Below are positions 37,560-45,681 of a stretch of DNA of 64,000 bases, piece after piece. The position numbers and the translations under genes are program-made. The notes below the pieces were generated by a model. The model worked only from the letters and a program-made list of their open reading frames with translations, was not told the DNA's origin and made no database searches. Positions within the stretch are counted from its first letter, which is position 1; each line of letters opens with the position of its first letter. Source of the DNA: Streptomyces sp. CG 926 (GTDB lineage Bacteria > Actinomycetota > Actinomycetes > Streptomycetales > Streptomycetaceae); NCBI RefSeq assembly GCF_003148825.1, contig NZ_QGGZ01000007.1:248001-312000 (forward strand), read 5' to 3'.

Positions 37560-38459
37560 TTAAGTGAGCAGCCGGACGGCCCGCGGAACGCATTCGGCGG
37601 TCACCGGCAGCACGCCCAGCGGCTCGCCGTCCGCGTACGCGGACAGGCCCGCCGCCTCCAGGGTGATCTTCCTGGCCCGGTGGACGGTGACCTTCGGATG
37701 GCCGAGGTGGCGGCCCTTGTAGACCTGCGGGAACACCTTGAGCAGGGTGGCCCGGCTGCAGTCGCCGACCACCGTGACGTCGAAGAGCCCGTCGTCGGGG
37801 ACGGCGTCCGCGCAGATGCGCATCCCCCCGCCGTAGGAGGGGCCGTTGCCGACGGCCACCAGCGTGGCCTCGGTCTCGATCACCGGCCCGTCGTCCAGAG
37901 TGATCCGGTACGGGAACGGCCTGAAGGCGGCCAGCTCCGCGATCATCGCCAGGTCGTACTTGAACCGGCCGACCGGCAGCCGCATCCGGTTGCCCCGGTC
38001 GTTGACCCGCGAGTCGAAGCCGGAGCACAGCACCGTCCCGAACCACTTCTCGTAGTCGGCGCCGCCCACCAGACCCAGGTCGATCTCCCGGATCCGGCTC
38101 TCCTTGAGGGCCTCGGCGGCCAGCTGCCCGGCCCGCGCCGGCTCCCGTACGGGCAGGCCCATCGCCCGGGCGAAATCGTTGCCGGTGCCCACCGCCACCA
38201 CCCCGAGCGGTACCGGTGTCCCGGCCAGGGCCTGCAGCGCCAGGGAGACCACCCCGTCACCGCCCACCGCGATCACCGCGCCGGTGCCCTCCCGGACGGC
38301 GGCCATGAGCCGGGCCAGCGCGTCCGGCGCGTCGGTGCCCACGACGGTCCGTACGGAGAAACCGGCCGCCCGGACGGCCGAAGCGGCCGGCTGCGCGGCG
38401 TGCGCGCCCCGGCCGCGTCCGGCGGTGGGATTGACGAAGAGGGTGACCTCGTGACTCAT
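37560..38459 (-). CDS. Diacylglycerol kinase-family lipid kinase
   Basis: 299 aa from the ATG at 38459. DAGK catalytic domain: start MSHEVTLFVNPTAGRGRGAH, nucleotide loop VIAVGGDGVVSLALQAL and GVVAVGTGNDFARAMGLPVR, then the substrate lobe with FGTVLCSGFDSRVNDRGNRM and MRICADAVPDDGLFDVTVV. It phosphorylates diacylglycerol or a related lipid at the inner membrane face. It sits between helY and tatC, all in the same direction. Confidence 0.93.
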   Translation of the reverse strand: MSHEVTLFVNPTAGRGRGAHAAQPAASAVRAAGFSVRTVVGTDAPDALARLMAAVREGTGAVIAVGGDGVVSLALQALAGTPVPLGVVAVGTGNDFARAMGLPVREPARAGQLAAEALKESRIREIDLGLVGGADYEKWFGTVLCSGFDSRVNDRGNRMRLPVGRFKYDLAMIAELAAFRPFPYRITLDDGPVIETEATLVAVGNGPSYGGGMRICADAVPDDGLFDVTVVGDCSRATLLKVFPQVYKGRHLGHPKVTVHRARKITLEAAGLSAYADGEPLGVLPVTAECVPRAVRLLT

Positions 38460-38543
38460 CCTCGGGAATGTACCGGAGCCCGTTCTCGGATCTCGGTCGC
38501 CCCCGGGAGAGGCGCCACCCGGCCCTGGCCGGGGGCGCACCGG

Positions 38544-39509
38544 TCAGGTGGCGTCGTCGTAGCCGTTGATCCGCTGACGTCCGCCGTCGGCCTGCTCGGG
38601 CAGCGCGGCGGGAGCCGGGACCGACTCCAGGTCGCCGATCGGCGCCGGGGTGAGGTCCAGCTGGGAGGCCTCGTCGTCGCTCAGGTCCGCGTCGGGGTCG
38701 TTGCGCCTGCGCCTGCGGTCGTTGAGGAGACAGAGGCCGAGGGCGGCGAAGTAGAGGGCCACGATGGGCACGGCCAGCGCGAGCATCGTCGGCGGGTCAC
38801 CGGTGGGGGTCGCGAAGGCGGCGAAGATCGTGATGCCGAGGACCATGCCCCGCCACCAGCTCGCCAGCCGCTTGCCGGTCAGCACCCCGGTGAAGTTCAG
38901 CAGGATCAGCAGCAGCGGCAGCTCGAAGGCCAGGCCGAACACGATCACCATGCGGGTGACCAGGTCGAGGTAGTCGTCGACCGGCAGCAGGTTGCGCGCG
39001 TGGTCGGGAGTGAACTCGAGCATGATCGTCGCGGTCTGCGGGAGGATCTTGTACGCGAGGACGGCGCCGGTCAGGAAGAGGGGCGCGCCGACGGCGACGA
39101 AGCTGCGCGCGTACTTCTTCTCGTGACTGTGCAGCCCGGGCGCGGCGAACGCCCACAGCTGGTACAGCCACACCGGGGCGGAGAGCACCACACCGGCCAT
39201 CAAGGAGACCTTCAGGGCGATCGAGAACGCCGAGATCAGACCGTTCACGGTCATGTCGGCGCAGGGGCGACCGTTGCGCTGGGTCACCACACCGTCGGTA
39301 CAGCCGACGGAGTCCAGCATCGGCTTCAACAGGAAGTTGATGATGTCCCGGTAGAAGAACGCGGCGACGATCGTGATCACCACGATCGCCACGACCGACT
39401 TCAGCAGCCGGTTCCTGAGCTCACGCAGGTGCTCGACGAGAGGCATGCGCCCTTCGGCGTCCTTGGCCTGTCGTTCCTTCTTCTCCTGCTTGCGGGCAGA
39501 GTTGAGCAA
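38544..39509 (-). CDS. tatC: Twin-arginine translocase subunit TatC
   Basis: 321 aa from a TTG at 39509 (AAGGGACG upstream). Six membrane helices, with the signature EGRMPLVEHLRELRNRLLKS at the N-terminus and, later, FGLAFELPLLLILLNFTGVL and TPTGDPPTMLALAVPIVALY. TatC recognises twin-arginine signal peptides and recruits TatA. The cytoplasmic tail beyond residue 265 is long, Arg-rich then acidic (NDRRRRRNDPDADLSDDEAS), as in other streptomycetes. The gene follows tatA by 47 bp. Confidence 0.97.
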   Translation of the reverse strand: MLNSARKQEKKERQAKDAEGRMPLVEHLRELRNRLLKSVVAIVVITIVAAFFYRDIINFLLKPMLDSVGCTDGVVTQRNGRPCADMTVNGLISAFSIALKVSLMAGVVLSAPVWLYQLWAFAAPGLHSHEKKYARSFVAVGAPLFLTGAVLAYKILPQTATIMLEFTPDHARNLLPVDDYLDLVTRMVIVFGLAFELPLLLILLNFTGVLTGKRLASWWRGMVLGITIFAAFATPTGDPPTMLALAVPIVALYFAALGLCLLNDRRRRRNDPDADLSDDEASQLDLTPAPIGDLESVPAPAALPEQADGGRQRINGYDDAT

Positions 39510-39556
39510 CCCACGTCCCTTGTCTCGTTGCAGATGACTGGCGTGTACGGCGGGTG

Positions 39557-39847
39557 TCAGCCCTGGGTGGTGCGGTTCGGCTCGCTCACCGGACGCGAGC
39601 TGCTGACGTCACCCGGCGCGGCCTGGATGGTCCGCGGGGCGACCGGCTGCTGGGCGGACTGGTCCGCGGGCGCGGCGGTGGCGGCGTCGTCGCTCTCGCC
39701 GTCCTTCTTCATCGCCTTGGCCTCGCTCTTGAGGATACGGGCCGACTTGCCGAGGGAGCGGGCCATGTCAGGGAGCTTCTTGGCGCCGAACAGCAGGATG
39801 ATCAGTCCGACGATGACGAGGATTTCCCAACCCCTGAAGTTGCCCAT
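39557..39847 (-). CDS. tatA: Twin-arginine translocase subunit TatA
   Basis: 96 aa. One N-terminal membrane helix (GNFRGWEILVIVGLIILLFG) followed by AKKLPDMARSLGKSARILKS, the conserved hinge and amphipathic helix, then a Ser/Ala/Pro tail. TatA oligomerises to form the pore. It begins the tatA-tatC unit; a 7-bp inverted repeat lies about 72 bp upstream. Confidence 0.97.
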   Translation of the reverse strand: MGNFRGWEILVIVGLIILLFGAKKLPDMARSLGKSARILKSEAKAMKKDGESDDAATAAPADQSAQQPVAPRTIQAAPGDVSSSRPVSEPNRTTQG

Positions 39848-39918
39848 GGGTATCTTCCTTCTCTCCGATGTTCACAGCACGCCGGACGGGCGCCCAGGAC
39901 TTGCTCTACCGAGGATCG

Positions 39919-39934
39919 TAACCCCAGGGGGTTA
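39919..39934 (-). promoter_or_regulatory. Palindrome upstream of tatA
   Basis: TAACCCC and GGGGTTA separated by AG, a perfect 7-bp dyad about 72 bp before the tatA start. It could be an operator or part of the promoter. Confidence 0.4.
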
Positions 39935-40014
39935 ACGCTCGGCAATCCCCGGGCATCCTTCCGCTTGCACCCTGGCAGGTCGGTAATGCCCCGGTCACGC
40001 ACATTCGTCCCGCG

Positions 40015-40215
40015 TCAGGGGCGTACGCCGTGTCCCGCCCGGGCCAGATCGACGGCCGCCCGCTCCAGATCCGCCGACGCGTCGGTGATCCGGCGGCTGG
40101 CCAGCGCCACCTGGGAGGCCAGCCTGCGCACCTCCACGTACACGCGCACCGCGAGCACGGCGAGCACGGCCACTCCGAGGAAGCCCAGGGCAATTGCGAA
40201 CATCGGCCACAGCAT
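40015..40215 (-). CDS. Small membrane protein of unknown function
   Basis: 66 aa from the ATG at 40215. One hydrophobic helix (MFAIALGFLGVAVLAVLAVR) and then a helical cytoplasmic tail (EVRRLASQVALASRRITDAS) with heptad-like spacing, like DUF948-type proteins. It lies between the zinc-ribbon gene and tatA in the same direction, 26 bp after the former. Unknown role. Confidence 0.7.
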   Translation of the reverse strand: MLWPMFAIALGFLGVAVLAVLAVRVYVEVRRLASQVALASRRITDASADLERAAVDLARAGHGVRP

Positions 40216-40241
40216 GGGCCGAGCCTAGGCCACCCGCCGGG

Positions 40242-40469
40242 TCAGATGCTGCGCAGGGTGCTCACGCCACCACCGGTGAGCAGTTCCACGATCCGCTCGC
40301 CGGCGGGCTTGCGTACGGCGGCGCCGCACCGCGGACAGGTGAAGGAGTAGAACGTGGTCCGCCGGCTGCCGCCGATGGCCAGCCGCAGGGCGGCCGCGTC
40401 CAGCTCGAAGCGGGCACGGCAGTCGGGACAGGAGGCCTTGAAGGCGACGGGTCCGGACGTTGGCGACAT
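40242..40469 (-). CDS. Small zinc-ribbon protein
   Basis: 75 aa from the ATG at 40469 (GAGGGG upstream). Two Cys pairs, ASCPDCRARFELD and FTCPRCGAAVRKP, make one zinc ribbon. The C-terminus (GERIVELLTGGGVSTLRSI) is predicted helical. It starts 14 bp after the pafC stop, so it belongs to the pafB-pafC transcript. Possible nucleic-acid or protein adapter; no named function. Confidence 0.75.
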   Translation of the reverse strand: MSPTSGPVAFKASCPDCRARFELDAAALRLAIGGSRRTTFYSFTCPRCGAAVRKPAGERIVELLTGGGVSTLRSI

Positions 40470-40483
40470 CGACCGCGTTCCCC

Positions 40484-41452
40484 TCAGACCTGTTCCCCGT
40501 ACCCCGCCAGTGCCTCCCGGGCGGCGCTGCGCGCGCTGTCCGCCAGCTCGGCCGGAGCGACGATCCGGCCCTCCCGGCCCAGCCGCAGCGCCAGCCGGCG
40601 CAGCGAGGCCGGGTCCGGGCTGCGCAGGGTGATCCGCAGACCGCCCTCGGGCAGCTCCTCCGCGCTGTCGTGCGGGTAGTACTCGGCGACCCAGCGCCCA
40701 CCCGGCCCCACCTCGACCACGACCTCCGGGTCCTCGGCGGCCGGCTGCACCAGCCCCTCGGACAGGTCGCGCGGCTCGATGGCGGGCGGCTCGGCCCGCT
40801 CGTCCAGCAACTTGATCTCCGCGACCCGGTCGAGGCGGAAGGTGCGCCGGGCCTCCGAGAGGTGGCACCAGCCCTCCATGTACGTGTGCCCCACCGCGAA
40901 GAGCCGGATCGGGTCGACCTTGCGCTCGGTGAGCTCGTCCCGCGCGGGCGAGTAGTAGCGCAGCCACAGCCGCCGGCGCTCCGCGATGGCCCGGTCGACG
41001 TCCGCGAAGACCCCGCCCTCGGACTCGAAGGTCACCGACAGCCGGGAACTCGCCCCCGCCACCTCGCCCGCGGCCGCCTCCAGCTTGGCGGTGGCCCGCA
41101 GCAGGGCGTCCCGGTCGCTCTCGCGCAGGCCGGGCAGGGTGGCCACCGCGCGGGCGGCCACCAGCAGCGCGGTCGCCTCGTCGGCGGCCAGCCGCAGCGG
41201 CTCCGCGGTGGACTCCCCCGAGGCGTCGGGATTGCGCCACCAGATGCGCTCCCCGTCGGTGTCGATGTCGAGCAGGTCCCCGCCCCGGAAGCTCGTCCCG
41301 CACATGGGCAGCACGTCGAGGTCCGAGATCAGCTCGTCCTCGGTGATCCCGAAGGCGCGCGCGACGTCCGCGACGTGCGCACCGGGGCGCTCGCGCAGGT
41401 AGGTCACCAGGGACAGCATCCGGCGGGTCTGGTCGATGGCGTTGGCAGCCAT
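40484..41452 (-). CDS. pafC: WYL-domain regulator PafC
   Basis: 322 aa from the ATG at 41452. N-terminal winged HTH (TRRMLSLVTYLRERPGAHVA, DVARAFGITEDELISDLDVL), then a WYL domain (AIAERRRLWLRYYSPARDEL, PIRLFAVGHTYMEGWCHLSE) and a C-terminal WCX extension. PafB and PafC form a heterodimeric transcriptional activator of the RecA-independent DNA-damage response in mycobacteria. Here the genes are tandem, about 100 bp apart, and close to pafA as in mycobacteria. Confidence 0.92.
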   Translation of the reverse strand: MAANAIDQTRRMLSLVTYLRERPGAHVADVARAFGITEDELISDLDVLPMCGTSFRGGDLLDIDTDGERIWWRNPDASGESTAEPLRLAADEATALLVAARAVATLPGLRESDRDALLRATAKLEAAAGEVAGASSRLSVTFESEGGVFADVDRAIAERRRLWLRYYSPARDELTERKVDPIRLFAVGHTYMEGWCHLSEARRTFRLDRVAEIKLLDERAEPPAIEPRDLSEGLVQPAAEDPEVVVEVGPGGRWVAEYYPHDSAEELPEGGLRITLRSPDPASLRRLALRLGREGRIVAPAELADSARSAAREALAGYGEQV

Positions 41453-41555
41453 GCTGGTACGTCTCCCCCTCAGGGCACGTCTGTGGATGTCGCTCTTGTG
41501 GAACGGTGCGGCGCGGATCGGCCGCCGGGCCCGCGGGCCCCGGGATCGGGCCCGC

Positions 41556-42518
41556 TCAGGCCCCGGCGACGGCCCGCAGCCGGTCCACCACGTCCGCCCG
41601 CAGGTCGGCCGGACCCACCACGACGACGTCGGGCCCGAACTCCACCAGCCAGGCGTCCAGCCCGTGCCCGTACGGGATCTCCAGCTCGTCCCAGCCGTCC
41701 CCGCCCCCGCCCTCGCGCACCGCGGTGGCCTTGGCCCGCAGCGGATAGCCCGCCCCGGCCCGCAGCCGGATCAGCGCGCTACGGTCCGCGCTCTCCCCGG
41801 CCCAGCTCGCCACGGTCTCCCGTACGGTCACCACGTCCGGCACCTCGGCGGTGTACTTCGCGGCCCGCGAGCGGACCTTGCCGGTGATCCGGGAGAGCCG
41901 GAACACCCGCTCCGCCCCGCGGTCGCGGTCGTAGCCGGCCAGGTACCAGTGGCCGCGCCAGCACTCCAGCGCCCAGGGCTCCACCTGCCGGGCCTCGGGC
42001 CGGGCAGCGGTGGACTTGCGGTAGTCGAAGACCACCGGCCGGCGGTCCCGGCAGGCCAGCATCAGCGGCTCGAAGGCCGCCTCGTGGACCGGGATGCGCG
42101 GCTCGATCGCGCTGTGCTGCCCCTCGTACGGGTCCTCCGCCTCGGGCATCCCGCCCGCGCGCAGCTTCTGCAGGGCCCCGCTGGCGGCGCCCGCCAGCCG
42201 TGCCTGCTGCCAGACCTTGGCCGCCAGCCCCAGGGCCGCGGCCTCCTCGGCGTCCAGGGAGACGGGAGGCAGTCGGTTGCTGTCCCGGCGGGCCAGGTAG
42301 CCGGTCTCGCCGTCCAGGTTCTCCACCGTCTCGATGACGAGGCCGAGTTCCCGCAGGTCGTCCTTGTCCCGCTCGAACATGCGGTTGAAGGACTCGTCGT
42401 TGCCGGCCTCCATGTAGGCCTCGATGGAACCGCGCAACTCCCGCTTGCTGAGCGGCCGGCGGGTCCCCAGCAGACACAGCGCCAGATTCATCAGCCGCTC
42501 GGCCTTGGCAATCGCCAT
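41556..42518 (-). CDS. pafB: WYL-domain regulator PafB
   Basis: 320 aa from the ATG at 42518 (GGAAGG upstream; start MAIAKAERLMNLALCLLGTR). HTH region PLSKRELRGSIEAYMEAGND with RMFERDKDDLRELGLVIETV, a WYL domain (ACRDRRPVVFDYRKSTAARP, LECWRGHWYLAGYDRDRGAE) and a WCX C-terminus (GLDAWLVEFGPDVVVVGP). Partner of the next gene, pafC. The WYL domain is thought to sense nucleic acid after damage. Confidence 0.92.
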   Translation of the reverse strand: MAIAKAERLMNLALCLLGTRRPLSKRELRGSIEAYMEAGNDESFNRMFERDKDDLRELGLVIETVENLDGETGYLARRDSNRLPPVSLDAEEAAALGLAAKVWQQARLAGAASGALQKLRAGGMPEAEDPYEGQHSAIEPRIPVHEAAFEPLMLACRDRRPVVFDYRKSTAARPEARQVEPWALECWRGHWYLAGYDRDRGAERVFRLSRITGKVRSRAAKYTAEVPDVVTVRETVASWAGESADRSALIRLRAGAGYPLRAKATAVREGGGGDGWDELEIPYGHGLDAWLVEFGPDVVVVGPADLRADVVDRLRAVAGA

Positions 42519-42631
42519 CGACGCCCTTCCGCCCTTCTCCGCCTGCACATCCGTCGGACCGTCACACGGGCCGCGGCCCGATGCGGACACACCCGTTGAC
42601 CGTTGACCGTACCGCCCCGGCGCGTCCGGGC

Positions 42632-42671
42632 AAAAAGCGAGGGGCCCCCGCCGGACGGCGGGGGCCCCTCG
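42632..42671 (-). terminator. Intrinsic terminator of the short FKBP gene
   Basis: A perfect 15-bp stem (42638-42652 with 42657-42671, loop GGAC). On the minus strand the stem is followed by CTTTTTG, so this one has a genuine U-tract. Confidence 0.9.
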
Positions 42672-42689
42672 AACGATCGCGATGTGCGG

Positions 42690-43067
42690 TCAGCCGACCT
42701 TGACCAGGTCGCAGACGAAGATCAGCGTCTCGCCCGGGGCGATCGCACCGCCCGCGCCACGGTCGCCGTACGCGAGGTGCGCCGGGATGACCAGCTTGCG
42801 GCGGCCGCCGACCTTCATGCCCTGGACACCCTGGTCCCAGCCGGAGATGACCTGGCCGACACCGAGCTTGAACTGCAGCGCGGAGCCGCGGTTCCAGGAA
42901 GCGTCGAACTCCTCGCCGGTGGAGAAGGCCACGCCCACGTAGTGGACGGCGACCATGTCGCCGGCCTTGGCCTCGGCGCCGTCGCCCACCCAGATGTCCT
43001 CCTTGACGAGGTCCTTGGGGGCCTCGCCACCGGGGAAGTCGATCTCGGGCTTCTGAAGGTCACTCAC
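42690..43067 (-). CDS. FKBP-type peptidyl-prolyl isomerase (cytoplasmic)
   Basis: 125 aa from a GTG at 43067 (GAGGAG 7 nt upstream). One FKBP domain with VHYVGVAFSTGEEFDASWNR, QVISGWDQGVQGMKVGGRRK and IPAHLAYGDRGAGGAIAPGE, which contain the Asp, Phe, Trp and Tyr residues of the FK506 pocket. No signal peptide. It follows the lipoprotein FKBP by 43 bp, and the two probably share a transcript. Confidence 0.95.
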   Translation of the reverse strand: MSDLQKPEIDFPGGEAPKDLVKEDIWVGDGAEAKAGDMVAVHYVGVAFSTGEEFDASWNRGSALQFKLGVGQVISGWDQGVQGMKVGGRRKLVIPAHLAYGDRGAGGAIAPGETLIFVCDLVKVG

Positions 43068-43110
43068 GGAACTTCTCCTCATACGTACGAAATGGTCAAC
43101 CGGAACAGTC

Positions 43111-44052
43111 TTACATCACGGTGAGGATGTCGAGGCTGAAGACCAGCGTCGACTTCGCCGGGATGGTGCCCTGCTCCTTGTCGCCGAAGCCCTGGTCCGG
43201 GGGGATGACCAGCAGGATGCGACTGCCGGCCTTCTTGCCGACGAGACCGTCCTTCAGACCCTTGACCGAAAGCTCACCCAGCGGCCAGGTGACCGTCTGG
43301 TCACTGGTGTAGGTGCTCTCGAAGGACTTGTCGTCCTTCCAGGTCTTGCCGTTGAACTTGACCACGACGCTGTCGGTGTCCTTGACCACCGGACCGTCAC
43401 CCTCGATGACGTAGTCCGAGACCAGCTTGGTCGGCTCGGCGGTGTCCTTCGGGACGGTCACGGAGACTTCCTTGCCGTCCGTGTTCGTGCCGACCTTGGG
43501 CAGGTCCTTGTTCTCCTGGGCGACTTCCTTGCCCGTGGCCGAGACCGGGACGGTCGCGCCCTTGACGATGTCGACGACGAAGACCAGGGTCGCGTTCTCC
43601 TTGATCTTCGGAGGCGAGCCCTGGGCCCCGTAACCGAGCTCCGGCGGGATCACCAGCTCGACACGGCTGCCGACCTTCTGACCCTCCAGGCCCTGGTCCC
43701 AGCCCTTGATGACGGCGCCGGCGCCGATCGTCACGTCGAACGGCGCGGGCCGCCCGAAGCTCTTGTCGAACGGCTCCTTGCCGTCCCACACCTGGCCGAG
43801 GTAGTGGACCTGCGCGATGTCGTTCTTCTTCAGCACCTGCCCGGTGCCCTCGCTGATCGTCACCACCTTGAGCTCCTTGGGCGGCGCGCCCTTCCCCTTC
43901 GACAGGGTGGGCGTCTCCCCGAAGGCGCCACCCTTGGTGATCGCGGGGGCCCCGTTCTTCATCTGGGCGGAGTCGGAGCCGCTGTCGTCACCACACGCTG
44001 CGGTCGACAGCAGCAGGAGGGGTACGACAAGCAGGCCGGCAAGTCGGCGCAC
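43111..44052 (-). CDS. Lipoprotein with two FKBP domains
   Basis: 313 aa from an ATG at 44052. Signal peptide with lipobox LLLLSTAACGDD (lipidated Cys at residue 20). The first FKBP domain (about 65-165) has VHYLGQVWDGKEPFDKSFGR and VIKGWDQGLEGQKVGSRVEL; the second (about 200-310) has VVVKFNGKTWKDDKSFESTY and LKDGLVGKKAGSRILLVIPP, with altered pocket residues (a Trp-to-Leu change at GLKDGL), so it may be catalytically weak. Likely an extracytoplasmic folding factor. Confidence 0.92.
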   Translation of the reverse strand: MRRLAGLLVVPLLLLSTAACGDDSGSDSAQMKNGAPAITKGGAFGETPTLSKGKGAPPKELKVVTISEGTGQVLKKNDIAQVHYLGQVWDGKEPFDKSFGRPAPFDVTIGAGAVIKGWDQGLEGQKVGSRVELVIPPELGYGAQGSPPKIKENATLVFVVDIVKGATVPVSATGKEVAQENKDLPKVGTNTDGKEVSVTVPKDTAEPTKLVSDYVIEGDGPVVKDTDSVVVKFNGKTWKDDKSFESTYTSDQTVTWPLGELSVKGLKDGLVGKKAGSRILLVIPPDQGFGDKEQGTIPAKSTLVFSLDILTVM

Positions 44053-44107
44053 GGGTTCCTCAGATCTCAGACGGCAAAGCGGTCGCTCGCCACTCTAAGC
44101 CGTGCGC

Positions 44108-44138
44108 AGGGCCCCGTACGAGAGACGTACGAGGCCCT
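44108..44138 (-). terminator. Terminator of pafA
   Basis: Arms AGGGCC-C-CGTACG (44108-44120) and CGTACG-A-GGCCCT (44126-44138) pair with one mismatch around a 5-nt loop, about 42 bp after the pafA stop and before the FKBP lipoprotein start. Confidence 0.75.
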
Positions 44139-44179
44139 GGCGAGGAGTGCGATGTCACACTGCGGTCACTCCACTGGTC

Positions 44180-45541
44180 CTACATGCCCGCGATCAGCTT
44201 CTCCACCCGGTCGTCCACCGACCGGAACGGGTCCTTGCACAGCACCGTCCGCTGCGCCTGGTCATTGAGCTTCAGGTGCACCCAGTCGACCGTGAAGTCC
44301 CGCCGCTGCTCCTGCGCCCGACGGATGAAGTCCCCGCGCAGCCGCGCCCGCGTCGTCTGCGGGGGCACCGACTTGCCCTCGAAGATCTTCAGGTCGTTGC
44401 AGATCCGCGCCGCCTGCCCCTTGCGCTCCAGCAGGTAGTACAGACCGCGCCGGCGGTGGATGTCGTGATACGCGAGGTCTATCTGAGCCACCCGCGGATT
44501 CGACATGGTCATGTTGTGCTTCGCCCGGTACCGCTCGATCAGCTGGTACTTCATGACCCAGTCGATCTCGGTCCCGATCCGGTCCAGGTCCTCCGCGTCG
44601 ATCGCGTCCAGCGTGCGACCCCACAGCTCCAGCACCTGGTCCACCACGCCGGTACGGATCCCCCGGCGCTCGGCGAAATCCACCGCCTTGTCGTAGTACT
44701 CCCGCTGGATCTCCAGCGCCGAGGCCTCCCGACCGCTCGCCAGACGCACCTTGCGCTGACCCGTGATGTCGTGACTGACCTCACGGATCGCCCGGATCGG
44801 GTTCTCCAGGGTCAGGTCCCGCATCACCGTGCCCGCCTCGATCATGCGCAGCACCAGGTCGGTCGCCCCGACCTTGAGCAGCATGGTCGTCTCGGACATG
44901 TTCGAGTCGCCCACGATGACGTGCAGCCTGCGGTAGCGCTCGGCGTCCGCGTGCGGCTCGTCCCGGGTGTTGATGATCGGCCGCGAGCGGGTCGTCGCGG
45001 AGCTGACACCCTCCCAGATGTGCTCGGCCCGCTGACTCACGCAGTAGACCGCACCCCGCGGCGTCTGCAGCACCTTGCCGGCGCCGCAGATCAGCTGCCG
45101 CGTGACAAGGAACGGAATGAGAATGTCCGCCAGGCGGGAGAATTCCCCGTGCCGGGCCACCAGGTAGTTCTCGTGGCAGCCGTACGAGTTGCCCGCCGAG
45201 TCGGTGTTGTTCTTGAAGAGATAGACGTCGCCCGCGATTCCCTCCTCGTGCAGGCGGCGTTCGGCGTCGACGAGCAGACCTTCGAGAATGCGCTCGCCTG
45301 CTTTGTCGTGAGTGACCAGCTCGGTCAGGTTGTCGCATTCGGGTGTTGCATATTCCGGATGCGAACCCACGTCGAGATACAGGCGGGCGCCGTTCCGCAG
45401 GAAGACATTGCTGCTGCGGCCCCATGACACAACACGGCGGAAGAGGTAGCGCGCCACTTCGTCAGGAGACAGTCGGCGCTGTCCCCTGAACGTGCACGTG
45501 ACGCCGTACTCGTTCTCCAGCCCGAAAATGCGGCGGTCCAT
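44180..45541 (-). CDS. pafA: Pup-protein ligase PafA
   Basis: 453 aa from the ATG at 45541. Carboxylate-amine ligase related to glutamine synthetase: MDRRIFGLENEYGVTCTFRG (metal-binding Glu), ARLYLDVGSHPEYATPECDN (catalytic Asp of LDVG), NNTDSAGNSYGCHENYLVAR, and RRLHVIVGDSNMSETTMLLK. PafA uses ATP to form an isopeptide bond between the C-terminal Glu of Pup and a substrate lysine. The C-terminal domain (FTVDWVHLKLNDQAQRTVL) is typical. It is separate from the pup operon, as in S. coelicolor. Confidence 0.98.
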   Translation of the reverse strand: MDRRIFGLENEYGVTCTFRGQRRLSPDEVARYLFRRVVSWGRSSNVFLRNGARLYLDVGSHPEYATPECDNLTELVTHDKAGERILEGLLVDAERRLHEEGIAGDVYLFKNNTDSAGNSYGCHENYLVARHGEFSRLADILIPFLVTRQLICGAGKVLQTPRGAVYCVSQRAEHIWEGVSSATTRSRPIINTRDEPHADAERYRRLHVIVGDSNMSETTMLLKVGATDLVLRMIEAGTVMRDLTLENPIRAIREVSHDITGQRKVRLASGREASALEIQREYYDKAVDFAERRGIRTGVVDQVLELWGRTLDAIDAEDLDRIGTEIDWVMKYQLIERYRAKHNMTMSNPRVAQIDLAYHDIHRRRGLYYLLERKGQAARICNDLKIFEGKSVPPQTTRARLRGDFIRRAQEQRRDFTVDWVHLKLNDQAQRTVLCKDPFRSVDDRVEKLIAGM

Positions 45542-45614
45542 GACTGAACATTACGCCTTCTGCCCTCTTCTGAAACCGGGTTCGGGACCGCCGTTTCGAT
45601 CAGGTCCCGTCGAC

Positions 45615-45663
45615 GGGCCGATCGACGCCCCGATCGACCCCCCGAGCACGGCCCGATCGGCCC
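45615..45663 (-). terminator. Inverted repeat after the MFS gene
   Basis: GGGCCGATCG (45615-45624) and CGATCGGCCC (45654-45663) form a perfect 10-bp dyad; the interior repeats CGATCGAC. Located 19-67 bp after the MFS stop and 74-122 bp before pafA, so it may be the MFS terminator or a pafA promoter element. Confidence 0.5.
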
Positions 45664-45681
45664 ATCCGACACACCCACCGA